DNA of 34,447 nucleotides from Clostridiaceae bacterium (lineage in GTDB: Bacteria; Bacillota; Clostridia; Oscillospirales; Butyricicoccaceae). The notes under the pieces are model-generated. The model did no database searches. It saw only the letters and a list, made by a program, of their open reading frames with translations, and was not told where the DNA came from. The stretch spans positions 1 through 34,447 of the forward strand of contig JAGZOP010000020.1 of assembly GCA_018383195.1 (NCBI GenBank). The letters are read 5' to 3'. The position numbers and the translations under genes were made by a program. The stretch's first letter is position 1; each line of letters starts with the position of its first letter. Of the stretch, positions 7,416 through 15,907 are shown in pieces.

Positions 7416-8348
7416 ATGAATCATCAACCATATGCACCGGAAGGAACACGGCTTGCAGCCGAACAGAACAAGGCACTTACCGAAACACTTGCCGGGCTGC
7501 GCGCCGCGCGGGACACCGGCACGATTGTAGAAGGGATGGCAATCTCCTGCGATCCGGAGCATAACCTGATCGTTGAACTGGGCGCGCTGCGCGGTATCAT
7601 TCCACGTACGGAATGTGCGATTGGCATTGCATCCGGCGAAACGCGCGAAATTGCAATTCTCTCCCGCGTCGGGAAACCGGTTTGTTTCGTTGTCACCGAA
7701 GCCGAGGAAGGGCGCATTGTGCTCTCCCGCCGGCTTGCGCAGGAACGTGCACTTGCATGGCTTCTCGCATCGCTGCGCCCGGGAGATGTCATCCCCGCCT
7801 GTGTCACACACTTGGAGCCTTTCGGCGCATTTGTTGATGTTGGATGCGGCGTCGTATCATTTATCGGCATCGAAAACATTTCTGTTTCCCGCATTTTTCA
7901 CCCATCCGAACGCTTTTGCTGCGGTCAGATGATCTATGCCGCCGTTTTAAGCACCGATCCCGCCATGCGGCGCATCCACCTGACGCACCGTGAACTGCTT
8001 GGCACATGGGCAGAAAATGCCGCGCTGTTTCACGCGGGTGAAACCGTGCGCGGCATTGTACGCAGCATCGAAAGCTATGGCATTTTCATCGAACTGACTC
8101 CAAATCTATCCGGTCTGGCAGAACGGCGTTCCGGTCTGCACGAGGGGGAGGCAGTTTCCGTATTTATTAAATCCATCCTGCCCGATCGGACCAAAATCAA
8201 GCTAACCATCATCGACACGCTCCGCCGCCCGGGCGGACCTCCGGCACTGCACTATTTCATCAAAAACGGACGGCTTGACCGCTGGGTTTATACGCCACCC
8301 TGCTGCAAAAGCAAATACGTTGCAACCGATTTTATCACCCCACCGTGA
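7416..8348 (+). CDS. S1-domain RNA-binding protein (ribosomal protein S1-like)
   Basis: The 310-residue protein contains three S1/OB-type repeats. The first is at about residues 35-105 (GTIVEGMAISCDPEHNLIVELG..RGIIPRTE). The second is at about 120-195 (LRPGDVIPACVTHLEPFGAFVDVGCGVVSFIGIENIS). The third is at about 205-275 (FHAGETVRGIVRSIESYGIFIELTPNLSGLAE). It should bind RNA and may act in translation like the short S1 homologues of Firmicutes. The ribosome site AAAGGAGG lies upstream of the ATG. It is divergent from the DUF951 gene. Its last 14 bases overlap the 3' end of glgB on the other strand, without a terminator between. Confidence 0.85.
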   Translation: MNHQPYAPEGTRLAAEQNKALTETLAGLRAARDTGTIVEGMAISCDPEHNLIVELGALRGIIPRTECAIGIASGETREIAILSRVGKPVCFVVTEAEEGRIVLSRRLAQERALAWLLASLRPGDVIPACVTHLEPFGAFVDVGCGVVSFIGIENISVSRIFHPSERFCCGQMIYAAVLSTDPAMRRIHLTHRELLGTWAENAALFHAGETVRGIVRSIESYGIFIELTPNLSGLAERRSGLHEGEAVSVFIKSILPDRTKIKLTIIDTLRRPGGPPALHYFIKNGRLDRWVYTPPCCKSKYVATDFITPP

Positions 8349-10152
8349 CGCGGAAAATACAGCTTCCAAACGGCGCGAGCGCAAGGTTTACTGACCAGCC
8401 GGTCCCCTGCGGCTGCGCCACCAGCTTGGCTTCGTTGGTATCCCCCGTGCCGCCGTAGTGGATATAATCAGAATTCACCAGTTCCCGCAGTGTCACCGGC
8501 TCCTGAAATTGCAGGGAATAGGGATGGTACGCACGATCGGACAGATTCAGCACAATCAGCAGACGATCTCCGCCCGCTGCCCGCTCATACGCATACACTG
8601 AATGCGCGCTGTCGTTTGCCTCCACCCAATGGAAACACCCGGGATGGTATTCGCTTTCGTGCAGCGCCGGACATGAGCGGTATAATCCTGCAAGACCGAT
8701 CAGGAAGCGGTCAAATCCCGAATGGATAGGATAGCTCAGCAGCTGCCAATCCAGTTCCCTGCTTTCATCCCATTCGCGGAACGAGCCCAGTTCGTTGCCC
8801 ATGAACCCCAGTTTCTTACCCGGATGCGTGTACAAATATGTATACAAGGTGCGGCACTGTGCAAACTTCTGCTCATATGCGCCCCACATTTTGTCGAGGA
8901 TGGTCTTTTTCCCATGCACCACCTCATCGTGTGACAGCGGCAGCAAAAACAGGTCGTTATAAAAATAACTCATTGAAAATGTGAGCTTATGGTGATTTGC
9001 TGCACGTTCCGAAGGCGGCAGCGCAAAATAGGACAGCGTATCATTCATCCAACCAAGATCCCATTTATAATCAAACCCAAGCCCATCATACTGCACAGGC
9101 GCCGTAACCTTAGGGTAACTCGTAGAGTCCTCAGCAATGAGAAGCGCGTTTGGATGCAGCAATTTCAGTCCGGCATTCATCTGTTTCAGCGCGCAAAGCG
9201 CAGACGCATTCTCACCGCGCTTTTCATCGCCCTGTACATAGATAAAATTGCGGACCGCATCAAAGCGCAGACCGTCTACATGGCACTCTGTCAGCCAGAA
9301 ATCTGCTGCGGACTGCAAGAAAGACTGCACGACCGGTTTCCTTAAGTCAAAATTACAGGACCCCCATTCGCTGAAAGCAAGACCGGTATCATGGTCATAC
9401 TCATACATGGCAGTTCCGTCAAACTCGTACAGCGCAAAGTCATCCGGAATGAAATGTACCGGCACAAAATCCATAATGACACCCAAATGCGCCTTGTGCA
9501 GCTCGTTGACAAGCCAACAAAAATCATCCGGTGAACCATAGCGCGAGGTCACACTGAAATAGCCGCTTACCTGATATCCCCACGAGCCATCAAAAGAATG
9601 CTCCGCCAGCGGCAGGAACTCCACATGAGTATAAAAATGTTCCTTACAGTACTGAATGAGCGGTGCAGCCAGTGCGCGATACCCATAGACCGAACCATCC
9701 ATGTGCCGCTTCCATGAACCAATATGAACCTCATAAATGTTCATTGGGCGATCGTAATGCCCGACATCCTGCGCACTGCGCCACGCCTGATCCGTAAAAT
9801 GAAACCGCTCTTTAGGAGGCACAACAGAAGCCGTTCCGGGCCGCAATTCGGATTGTCTCGCAAACGGGTCGGCGCGGTCGCGCACGCGCCCTGCCCCGCC
9901 CTCATAAATACGGAATTTATAAAGCTGTCCCGGCTGCGCCTGATCCGAGCAAACCGTATATACGCCGCGCTCGTCCGTGCGGATCATGGGGATCTCCTGC
10001 CAGCCGCTCCACTCCCCAATCAGAGAAACCCGCTGCGCATGCGGCGCACATACGCGGAATACAACGCCCTCTCTGGTATGCTGCGCGCCAAAATACCGAT
10101 AGGCATCAAAGGCCTGACCACTGAAATAACGATCCAAACGATGCTGCTCCAT
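8335..10152 (-). CDS. glgB: 1,4-alpha-glucan branching enzyme
   Basis: GlgB makes alpha-1,6 branches in glycogen. This 605-residue short form has a CBM48/E-set domain (about residues 20-110, FRVCAPHAQRVSLIGEWSGW) and a GH13 barrel from about 135. The four GH13 regions are visible: DFVPVHF, DGLRFDAV with nucleophile D298, IAEDSTSYP with acid/base E341, and LPLSHDEVVHGK with D409. A C-terminal beta domain follows. The extra N1 domain of the E. coli enzyme is absent. It starts 16 bases after rarA with a good GGAGG and probably shares its transcript. No other glycogen gene is in the window. Confidence 0.94.
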   Translation of the reverse strand: MEQHRLDRYFSGQAFDAYRYFGAQHTREGVVFRVCAPHAQRVSLIGEWSGWQEIPMIRTDERGVYTVCSDQAQPGQLYKFRIYEGGAGRVRDRADPFARQSELRPGTASVVPPKERFHFTDQAWRSAQDVGHYDRPMNIYEVHIGSWKRHMDGSVYGYRALAAPLIQYCKEHFYTHVEFLPLAEHSFDGSWGYQVSGYFSVTSRYGSPDDFCWLVNELHKAHLGVIMDFVPVHFIPDDFALYEFDGTAMYEYDHDTGLAFSEWGSCNFDLRKPVVQSFLQSAADFWLTECHVDGLRFDAVRNFIYVQGDEKRGENASALCALKQMNAGLKLLHPNALLIAEDSTSYPKVTAPVQYDGLGFDYKWDLGWMNDTLSYFALPPSERAANHHKLTFSMSYFYNDLFLLPLSHDEVVHGKKTILDKMWGAYEQKFAQCRTLYTYLYTHPGKKLGFMGNELGSFREWDESRELDWQLLSYPIHSGFDRFLIGLAGLYRSCPALHESEYHPGCFHWVEANDSAHSVYAYERAAGGDRLLIVLNLSDRAYHPYSLQFQEPVTLRELVNSDYIHYGGTGDTNEAKLVAQPQGTGWSVNLALAPFGSCIFRVTVG

Positions 10153-10168
10153 ATCCGTCCTCCTTCTG

Positions 10169-11428
10169 CTATCTCTTCTTTATCTTCTCCCAATAGGCAC
10201 GCGCGGCTTGCTCATTCTTGTTTTCTCCGTATTCGTAATAGGTACGGTCTGCCAGCGCATCCGGCAGATACTGCTGCGCAACCCAATGCCCCGGATAATC
10301 ATGCGGATACTGATAGGTAAGTCCGCGCCCCAGCTTGGCAGCACCCGAATAATGGCAATCCTTGAGGTGTGCGGGCACATCTCCACAGTTGCCATGGCGC
10401 ACATCTGCAAGCGCCGCGTCAATGCCGTTGATAGCAGAATTGGACTTGGGCGCGGTCGCCATCAAGACAACGGCTTCTGCAAGCGGGATACGCGCCTCCG
10501 GCATGCCGAGCTGAAACGCTGAATCGACACAAGCTTTCACAATCGCAGCCACCTGCGGATATGCCAATCCGACATCCTCGCTCGCCATCACCAGCATACG
10601 GCGCGCGGCAGAAATCATATCCCCAGCTTCTAAAATGCGCGCCAGATAATGCAGCGCCGCATCCGGGTCTGAACCTCGCACAGATTTTTGCAGCGCGGAC
10701 AAGATATCATAGTGGCCATCTCCATCCCGGTCATAACGCATGTTGGAGCGCTGCGAAACCTCCATTGCATCGTCCAAGGAAACCGTGCTTCCGTCCCTCG
10801 CGCTGTCGCTCAGCAGCTCTACAGCATTGAGCGCCTTGCGCACATCCCCGCCGCAGCCGGTCGCAATCGCATCGACTACGCCGTCCTCGACCGCAACCGT
10901 CCTTCCTTCAAGCGCAATATTCCATGCGCGGCGCACCGCCCGGCGCATTTCATCCGGCTCGACCGGTTTGAATTCAAACACCGTACACCGGCTCAGCACC
11001 GCATTATACACATAAAAATACGGATTCTCCGTCGTAGACGCGATGAGCGTCATGCGGCCGTCCTCAATGAATTCCAGCAAACTCTGCTGCTGCTTTTTAT
11101 TGAAATACTGAATCTCGTCCAGATAGACGAGCGCGCCGTTCGGCGCAAGAAAGGTATCCAATTCATCGATGATGCGGCGAATATCCGCAATGGAAGCGGT
11201 TGTTGCATTCAGGCGATACAGTTTCCGCTCAGTCTGGCGGGCGATAATTGACGCAACCGTCGTTTTGCCCACCCCCGAAGGACCGTAAAAAATCATGTTG
11301 GGAATCTGTCCATTTTCGATTACACGGCGCAAAACGCCGTCTGCCCGAAGCAGTTCGGTCTGCCCCACAACATCGTCCAATGTCTGCGGACGGATGCGGT
11401 CTGCAAGTGGCTGATACAGGGCAAACAC
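10169..11428 (-). CDS. rarA: Replication-associated recombination protein A (RarA/MgsA AAA+ ATPase)
   Basis: The 419-residue protein is a clamp-loader-like AAA+ ATPase that acts at stalled replication forks. It begins PLADRIRPQTLDDVVGQTELL, has Walker A GPSGVGKTT (residues 49-57), Walker B LVYLDEI (100-106) and sensor 1 IASTTENP. The MgsA-type C-terminus has GSDPDAALHYLARILEAGD and ASEDVGLAYPQ. It ends with YQYPHDYPGHWVAQQYLPD. A GTG start at 11428 is chosen: AAAGGAAAGG precedes it and no ATG fits better. It is upstream of glgB and has a predicted promoter and a short leader with a hairpin. Confidence 0.94.
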   Translation of the reverse strand: MFALYQPLADRIRPQTLDDVVGQTELLRADGVLRRVIENGQIPNMIFYGPSGVGKTTVASIIARQTERKLYRLNATTASIADIRRIIDELDTFLAPNGALVYLDEIQYFNKKQQQSLLEFIEDGRMTLIASTTENPYFYVYNAVLSRCTVFEFKPVEPDEMRRAVRRAWNIALEGRTVAVEDGVVDAIATGCGGDVRKALNAVELLSDSARDGSTVSLDDAMEVSQRSNMRYDRDGDGHYDILSALQKSVRGSDPDAALHYLARILEAGDMISAARRMLVMASEDVGLAYPQVAAIVKACVDSAFQLGMPEARIPLAEAVVLMATAPKSNSAINGIDAALADVRHGNCGDVPAHLKDCHYSGAAKLGRGLTYQYPHDYPGHWVAQQYLPDALADRTYYEYGENKNEQAARAYWEKIKKR

Positions 11429-11448
11429 CCCTTTCCTTTATTTTTGAA

Positions 11449-11470
11449 GCTGCGCGTCAAATCGCGCAGC
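11449..11470 (-). other. Leader hairpin of rarA
   Basis: A perfect 8-bp stem GCTGCGCG/CGCGCAGC with a six-base loop lies between the rarA promoter and its ribosome site. It is not followed by a T-run, so it is more likely a 5' stabilising or translation-affecting hairpin than a terminator. Confidence 0.45.
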
Positions 11471-11491
11471 GCCTGCTTTGAATCTTGTTTT

Positions 11492-11520
11492 ATTATATCA
11501 GTCCGCAGGAAGGGTTGCAA
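11492..11520 (-). promoter_or_regulatory. Predicted sigma-A promoter of rarA-glgB
   Basis: Minus-strand TTGCAA (11515-11520) and a perfect TATAAT (11492-11497) are spaced 17 bases apart, with an extended -10 TG. This is one of the best promoters in the window. The start point would be near 11485, giving a leader of about 55 bases. Confidence 0.7.
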
Positions 11521-11570
11521 CATTTGTACGGTTCTTTCCCCATCCCGCATGATGATTTCTATTTTCGCGC

Positions 11571-11599
11571 TTGACTGTCGCACTTTATCATGATAAAAT
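11571..11599 (+). promoter_or_regulatory. Predicted sigma-A promoter of hisC
   Basis: TTGACT (11571-11576), 17 bases, then TAAAAT (11594-11599) with an extended -10 TG. The TATCATGATA palindrome (11586-11595) overlaps the -10 region. Confidence 0.65.
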
Positions 11600-11635
11600 T
11601 TCGACAGAAACTACATCCCGTTTGAGGTGACCGAT

Positions 11636-12694
11636 ATGAACAAGCCATGGCAGGACAAGCTGCGCCGCATCGACCCCTATGTTCCCGGCGAGCAGTCCAA
11701 AGACCCGGATATTATCAAATTAAACGCAAACGAAAATCCCTATGCCCCTTCGCCGCGCGTCACAGAGGTGCTGCGCAGCTTTGTTCCCGACCGCCTGCGC
11801 AAATACCCCGATGCAAACTCCGGCATCCTGCGCAATGCGCTTGCCAAGCATTTTGGGCTCAACGGCGACCAGATTTTTATGGGAAACGGTTCAGATGATG
11901 TGTTGGCGCTGTGCTTTCAGGCGTTTTTCTGTTCGGACAAGCCCATTCTCTTTCCCGATTTGACCTATTCGTTCTATCCGGTTTGGTGCTCATTGTTCCG
12001 TGTGCCTTATGAGACCGTGCCGGTTGATGAAGATTTTCGCATTTGTCCCGCGGACTACGACCGTGCAAACGGCGGCGTTATTTTGCCAAACCCCAATGCG
12101 CCGACCAGTATCGGCGAGGGGCTGGACTTTGTCGAACGCATTTTGCAGGGCAACCCGGATTCCATTGTCATCATCGATGAAGCCTATGTTGATTTTGGCG
12201 GAATTTCAGCGGTGCCGCTGCTGAAAAAATACGAAAACCTTGTCGTAGTGCAAACCATGAGCAAATCCCGCTCGCTCGCCGGTTTACGCGTCGGCTTTGC
12301 GCTCGCAAATCCCGCGCTCATTGCAACGCTGGAGGCGGTGAAAAACTCATACAACTCCTACACCATGGACATGGTGACACTGGAGGCTGCCGCCGCTTCG
12401 GTTGAAGATGATGCCTATTTCCGTGAAACCTGCGCAAAAATCATCGCGACCCGCAAGCGTTCGGCGGACGCGCTGAACGCACTCGGTTTTACTGTACTGC
12501 CCAGCCTGTCCAACTTCCTGTTGGCAACCCATCCGAAAAAATCCGCAAAGGAAATTTTCGACGCGCTCCGTGCACGAAAAATCTTTGTCCGCTACTTCAA
12601 CCTGCCGCGGGTTGACAATTATCTGCGCATTACAATCGGCACCGACGCGGAAATGGACGCGCTGCTTGCCGCACTGCGCGATATTTTATCCTGA
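11636..12694 (+). CDS. hisC: Histidinol-phosphate aminotransferase (class I/II PLP enzyme)
   Basis: A fold-type I PLP aminotransferase of 352 residues. It has the HisC N-terminal signature IIKLNANENPYAPSPRV, GNGSDDVLALCF for cofactor phosphate contact, DEAYVDFG (D181 on the pyridine nitrogen, Y184), and TMSKSRSLAGLRVG with the Schiff-base Lys K210. It ends in the HisC-like VRYFNLPRVDNYLRITIGT. The role would be step seven of histidine synthesis. No other his gene is near, so a broader aromatic or general aminotransferase role is possible. ATG 11636 is chosen because GAGGTGA lies just before it; a GTG at 11627 falls inside that site. Confidence 0.9.
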   Translation: MNKPWQDKLRRIDPYVPGEQSKDPDIIKLNANENPYAPSPRVTEVLRSFVPDRLRKYPDANSGILRNALAKHFGLNGDQIFMGNGSDDVLALCFQAFFCSDKPILFPDLTYSFYPVWCSLFRVPYETVPVDEDFRICPADYDRANGGVILPNPNAPTSIGEGLDFVERILQGNPDSIVIIDEAYVDFGGISAVPLLKKYENLVVVQTMSKSRSLAGLRVGFALANPALIATLEAVKNSYNSYTMDMVTLEAAAASVEDDAYFRETCAKIIATRKRSADALNALGFTVLPSLSNFLLATHPKKSAKEIFDALRARKIFVRYFNLPRVDNYLRITIGTDAEMDALLAALRDILS

Positions 12695-12731
12695 AATCCT
12701 CTGCCCAAGCACAGAGTTAACAAAAATTTCA

Positions 12732-12761
12732 TTGCGCCGCCCACGGACAATATGGTACAGT
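12732..12761 (+). promoter_or_regulatory. Possible promoter of the glycosyltransferase gene
   Basis: TTGCGC (12732-12737), 18 bases, TACAGT (12756-12761). Moderate match. It would separate this gene from hisC. Confidence 0.4.
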
Positions 12762-12803
12762 AATAATAATCGCATTTCCCCAAGAAAGGAACCTGTACAA
12801 ATT

Positions 12804-13607
12804 ATGAATTGTCCGCTTGTCAGCGTCATCGTCCCCATCTATAACGCAGCCCCCAAACTCGCAGCCTGTATCGATAGTATTCTGAAGCAGCGCTATGAAA
12901 ATCTGGAGATCTTTCTGGTCAATGATGGCAGCGAAGATGTCAGCCTGCACATCTGCGACATGTATGCACGCACAGACCCGCGCATTGTTGTCATCAATCG
13001 TCCCAACAGCGGCGTTTCTGCAACGCGCAACTTCGCTATTGAACAGGCGCACGGCGAATATCTTCAATTTGTAGACAGTGACGATCAGCTTGACTACAAC
13101 GCAACCCGTCTTCTGGTAGAGCGCGCGCAGGAAACTGACAGCGACCTCACCATTGCACATTATTGCCGCGTCGCCGGTGATAAAATAACGGTACACGGAT
13201 TTCTGAGCGAAGGACCGGTAATGAATCAGCGCCAGCTTGCAATGCATTTGCTCGATGAACCTGCAAGTTTTTATTATGGCGTTATGTGGAACAAACTGTA
13301 CCGCCGCAGCATCATCATGGAACATGACATCCGCTGCAATGAAGAATTGACATGGAGCGAGGATTTCCTGTTCAATCTGGAATATATCCGCTACTGTGAC
13401 CGCTTCTGCGCGCTACAAACGCCGATTTATTACTACTACAAAAACCCGAACAGCATCACAGCTACACAAGTCAATCTGCTGCGCTCGGTCAAGGTCAAAA
13501 CCAGTCTGTTCCCCTACTATAAGCAGCTTTACACCGATCTCGGCTTGTATGAGCAGGTCAGACCGCAGATCTATCGTTATCTGATTTCCAAAGCAGAACA
13601 CTCTTAA
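12804..13607 (+). CDS. Family 2 glycosyltransferase (GT-A fold)
   Basis: The 267-residue protein starts with the GT2 nucleotide-sugar domain: SVIVPIYNAAPKLAACIDSIL (residues 7-27), IFLVNDGSEDVS, PNSGVSATRNFAIEQAHGEYLQ and the metal-binding motif FVDSDD (DSD at 91-93). The later EELTWSEDFLFNLEYI gives the acceptor-side ED. It has no membrane segment, so it is a soluble or peripheral enzyme that adds a sugar to a surface glycan or lipid carrier. Donor and acceptor are unknown. At 267 residues it is shorter than many family members but not obviously truncated. The start uses AAGAAAGGA upstream. It stands alone, with no polysaccharide cluster. Confidence 0.88.
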   Translation: MNCPLVSVIVPIYNAAPKLAACIDSILKQRYENLEIFLVNDGSEDVSLHICDMYARTDPRIVVINRPNSGVSATRNFAIEQAHGEYLQFVDSDDQLDYNATRLLVERAQETDSDLTIAHYCRVAGDKITVHGFLSEGPVMNQRQLAMHLLDEPASFYYGVMWNKLYRRSIIMEHDIRCNEELTWSEDFLFNLEYIRYCDRFCALQTPIYYYYKNPNSITATQVNLLRSVKVKTSLFPYYKQLYTDLGLYEQVRPQIYRYLISKAEHS

Positions 13608-13620
13608 CTCATCACAGACT

Positions 13621-13649
13621 AAAAAAGCCGCACTGCCGCGGCTTTTTTT
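13621..13649. terminator. Bidirectional terminator
   Basis: Stem GCCGC/GCGGC (13627-13631 with 13638-13642) is flanked by six As and seven Ts. It lies between the convergent glycosyltransferase and ECF S-component genes. Confidence 0.8.
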
Positions 13650-13652
13650 AGT

Positions 13653-14204
13653 CTATTTTTGTACTTCAAACCGCATGATACCTGCGCGCTCAAATGCCGT
13701 TACTATGACCGGAATCAGCGCAAGCTGCAACACAATCCCGGGAATTGCCGTCACAATCGCTCCCGATAAAAACATTTTCCATGTAAAAGCTGCACCTGCA
13801 ATCCCGCTCAGCATCACCTGTACGCTCCCCCAGATAAGCCGTCCGGCCACCATTGCACAAATCAGGGAACGATACAGTGCAGCCATCCCCGGCTTTTTTT
13901 CATGGACATATAAAATTCCGGCAATCAGTCCATACGCTGCAAGTTCAAACGACATTGCAATCCCTGTAGGAAAAATTTTCGGCATTCCAAACAGTGCAAA
14001 TCGCAGAAGTGGTAAAAGTCCACCCACAGCAAGCCCATACTGCCAACCGCAGAGCAATCCGCACAGGAATACCGGCAGGTGCATTGGCAGCAGAAGACTT
14101 CCAAGGCGCGGGATTTGCCCCGTAAAAAACGGCAGCAATAATCCGAGCGCCAAAAATATACCTGCGAGGCATAATCTTTTTATTCTGATGTCAAGGCTTT
14201 TCAT
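13653..14204 (-). CDS. ECF transporter S component (vitamin/cofactor uptake)
   Basis: A 183-residue membrane protein with about six hydrophobic segments, as usual for S components that bind substrate for energy-coupling factor transporters. The stretch LPMHLPVFLCGLLCGWQYGLAVGGLLPLLR, then FGMPKIFPTGIAMSFELAAYGLIAGILY, is characteristic of one Clostridia S-component group. The shared A1/A2/T module would be encoded elsewhere. The gene starts 4 bases after a P-loop kinase gene, so import and phosphorylation of the same compound is a reasonable inference. The substrate cannot be read from the sequence. Confidence 0.82.
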   Translation of the reverse strand: MKSLDIRIKRLCLAGIFLALGLLLPFFTGQIPRLGSLLLPMHLPVFLCGLLCGWQYGLAVGGLLPLLRFALFGMPKIFPTGIAMSFELAAYGLIAGILYVHEKKPGMAALYRSLICAMVAGRLIWGSVQVMLSGIAGAAFTWKMFLSGAIVTAIPGIVLQLALIPVIVTAFERAGIMRFEVQK

Positions 14205-14208
14205 CGCT

Positions 14209-14787
14209 CTATTCCCTTCCCGTTGTATCCAATACTATATTGCTTGCAGCCTCAATTCCATAGCGTTCAAAATATTGTTCTTCCAATGGAATCCACAACG
14301 ACTGAAACCATTCCAGCCGTTCCCCCTCCCGCCGCCGCAGCCGGCGAAGCTGTTCCTCTTTCGAGCAGGTCAGGAATATTCGAAGCGTATAGCAATCGGC
14401 AAGCATCGGATGATGCGAATAACTCCCCTCTACAATCGTCAGCGGGCATGCCGGCATCGCAATCTGTTCGCAGTATGTATTCGCATGGCAGTCAAAGGCA
14501 CGGTATACAATGGGCAGCCCTGCACAAGATGATTCCAAAATTTCCTTCCGAAAACGAAGAAAATCCATATTACCGCCCGGCTTTCGCTTCCAATCCTGCT
14601 CACGTTCGGAAAGAGACAAATAGAAATCGTCCATATGCACCAGATTACACGAAAATTTCTGTTTCAGCATCTCTCCAAGGCGCGTCTTTCCGCTGCCGCA
14701 GCGACCATCAATCGCTGCAACTACAGGATGTCCAATTTGTGTGAACCGTTTTACTGCCTGCAAGCATTCCTTTTCCCACAGATCCAT
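14209..14787 (-). CDS. P-loop kinase, uridine kinase/phosphoribulokinase-like
   Basis: The 192-residue protein has Walker A AIDGRCGSGKT (residues 25-35), then LVHMDDFYLS, where an acidic pair typical of uridine/pantothenate-type kinases follows strand two. VEGSYSHHPML is a family feature (uridine kinases have VEGxxxx-type motifs). RIFLTCSKEEQLRRLRRREGERL looks like the lid region. It would phosphorylate a small hydroxyl-bearing compound such as a nucleoside or vitamin. It is the first gene of a two-gene unit with an ECF S component, 4 bases apart. AGGGAG supports the start. Uridine kinase is possible, but a vitamin kinase fits the context equally well. Confidence 0.8.
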   Translation of the reverse strand: MDLWEKECLQAVKRFTQIGHPVVAAIDGRCGSGKTRLGEMLKQKFSCNLVHMDDFYLSLSEREQDWKRKPGGNMDFLRFRKEILESSCAGLPIVYRAFDCHANTYCEQIAMPACPLTIVEGSYSHHPMLADCYTLRIFLTCSKEEQLRRLRRREGERLEWFQSLWIPLEEQYFERYGIEAASNIVLDTTGRE

Positions 14788-14895
14788 GCAAAGTCTCCCT
14801 GCAAATTTTGTTCCGGATGTATTCTATCATGGACATCATGACATAATTTTACGGCGTTGTAAAGTATATTTCATGCACTGTTTTGTTTTTCAATC

Positions 14896-14937
14896 AAAAA
14901 AAGATTCAGAATGCTGGGGCATTCTGAATCTTTTTTT
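14896..14937. terminator. Strong bidirectional terminator
   Basis: A perfect 12-bp stem GATTCAGAATGC/GCATTCTGAATC (14903-14914 with 14919-14930) is flanked by seven As and seven Ts. It ends the AIM24-family gene on the minus strand. Confidence 0.92.
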
Positions 14938-14962
14938 CTTAATTTAAAAGCTTTTTTTCTGC

Positions 14963-15736
14963 TTATGCAAGCCCGTCCCGCACCGGAGCGAGCAATACCT
15001 TTCCGGTACCGCGATAAACATTCACAAGCCCCTCGCCGGATGCTGCCGACCCAACCAGAGACTTTCCGGAGCGTTCAACCGTAAACTCCAAGCTTCCGCT
15101 CCATGCGATTGCCATATTTCCGTCTACCTTGAGCACATCGTTTTGCAGCGTAATCTCCACAAGTTCTTCCTTCGGGCACGGGGACTCCAGACAGAGTACG
15201 CCGCTGCCTGTAACACCCAGATTGAACAGCCCCTCACCGCCTGCAACCGCAGACGAAAGATTGGAACGCATGACCGCTTTGTGCTTCAGGCTGGCATCGC
15301 ATGCCAAAAACAGGCCGTCATCCAAAACGATCGAGCCGTTCCACTCGTTCAAATCGACCAGCAAGATATGGCGGTAAGTCGGCTCGAGCACGAGCGTACC
15401 GTCCCCCACATATTCCGGCTTGATTGCGGATTCTCCGGTTGCCTTGCCGCGAATCGCCTTGCCAAACAGATCTCCTACGCCCTTAATTCCCGTGGTGGCG
15501 CTTACATTGCCTACCGTCCACTGCATCGCGCCCGCCTGCAATGTAATTCCAGACGTTTTACTCAGATCGCAGACCACTTGTCGCTTGCGCACATTCATCG
15601 CGTTGCAGAAGTACGCGGCAGCCGCGTTTGAGGGCATTACGCTTAAATCCCTCTGATACTCAATCACGGTAAACGGTCCCATCTCGCACAGGGTCTTTAC
15701 ATCATCATTCCCTGTAAAGTTTGAAATCTGGTACAT
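14963..15736 (-). CDS. AIM24 family protein
   Basis: The 257-residue protein resembles the AIM24/TIGR00266 family: an all-beta, Gly-rich fold of unknown biochemical role. Visible landmarks are LQAGAMQWTVGNVSATTG, GEGLFNLGVTGSGVLCLESP (the family's repeated GEG-F pattern) and GSAASGEGLVNVYRGTGKVLLAP near the C-terminus. No signal or membrane segment is seen. The start MYQISNF at 15736 is chosen because GGGAGG lies six bases upstream. An open extension to 15859 crosses the promoter region and is not coding. It is a single-gene unit with its own terminator. Confidence 0.85.
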   Translation of the reverse strand: MYQISNFTGNDDVKTLCEMGPFTVIEYQRDLSVMPSNAAAAYFCNAMNVRKRQVVCDLSKTSGITLQAGAMQWTVGNVSATTGIKGVGDLFGKAIRGKATGESAIKPEYVGDGTLVLEPTYRHILLVDLNEWNGSIVLDDGLFLACDASLKHKAVMRSNLSSAVAGGEGLFNLGVTGSGVLCLESPCPKEELVEITLQNDVLKVDGNMAIAWSGSLEFTVERSGKSLVGSAASGEGLVNVYRGTGKVLLAPVRDGLA

Positions 15737-15846
15737 ATGCATCCTCCCTTTGTTCTTCATGGTAAGTAGGCAACAGGTTTCATGCCTGTCCCAATTATAG
15801 CACAATCTTTGGTTGCAAAACAGTAAAAAAGATGTATAAGGCAGTG

Positions 15847-15881
15847 AAAAGACCGGCAAACTTAACGTTGCCGGTCTTTTT
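15847..15881. terminator. Terminator after nagB
   Basis: Stem GACCGGCAA/TTGCCGGTC (15851-15859 with 15868-15876) is flanked by A and T runs. On the minus strand it ends nagB. Confidence 0.9.
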
Positions 15882-15907
15882 ACGTTTTTCTGCGAATCAG
15901 ACGTTTT

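Noticed and set aside
12570..12803. An extended start for the glycosyltransferase inside hisC
   Set aside because: The extension overlaps hisC out of frame and crosses the predicted promoter. The ATG at 12804 fits the GT2 N-terminus and has a ribosome site.
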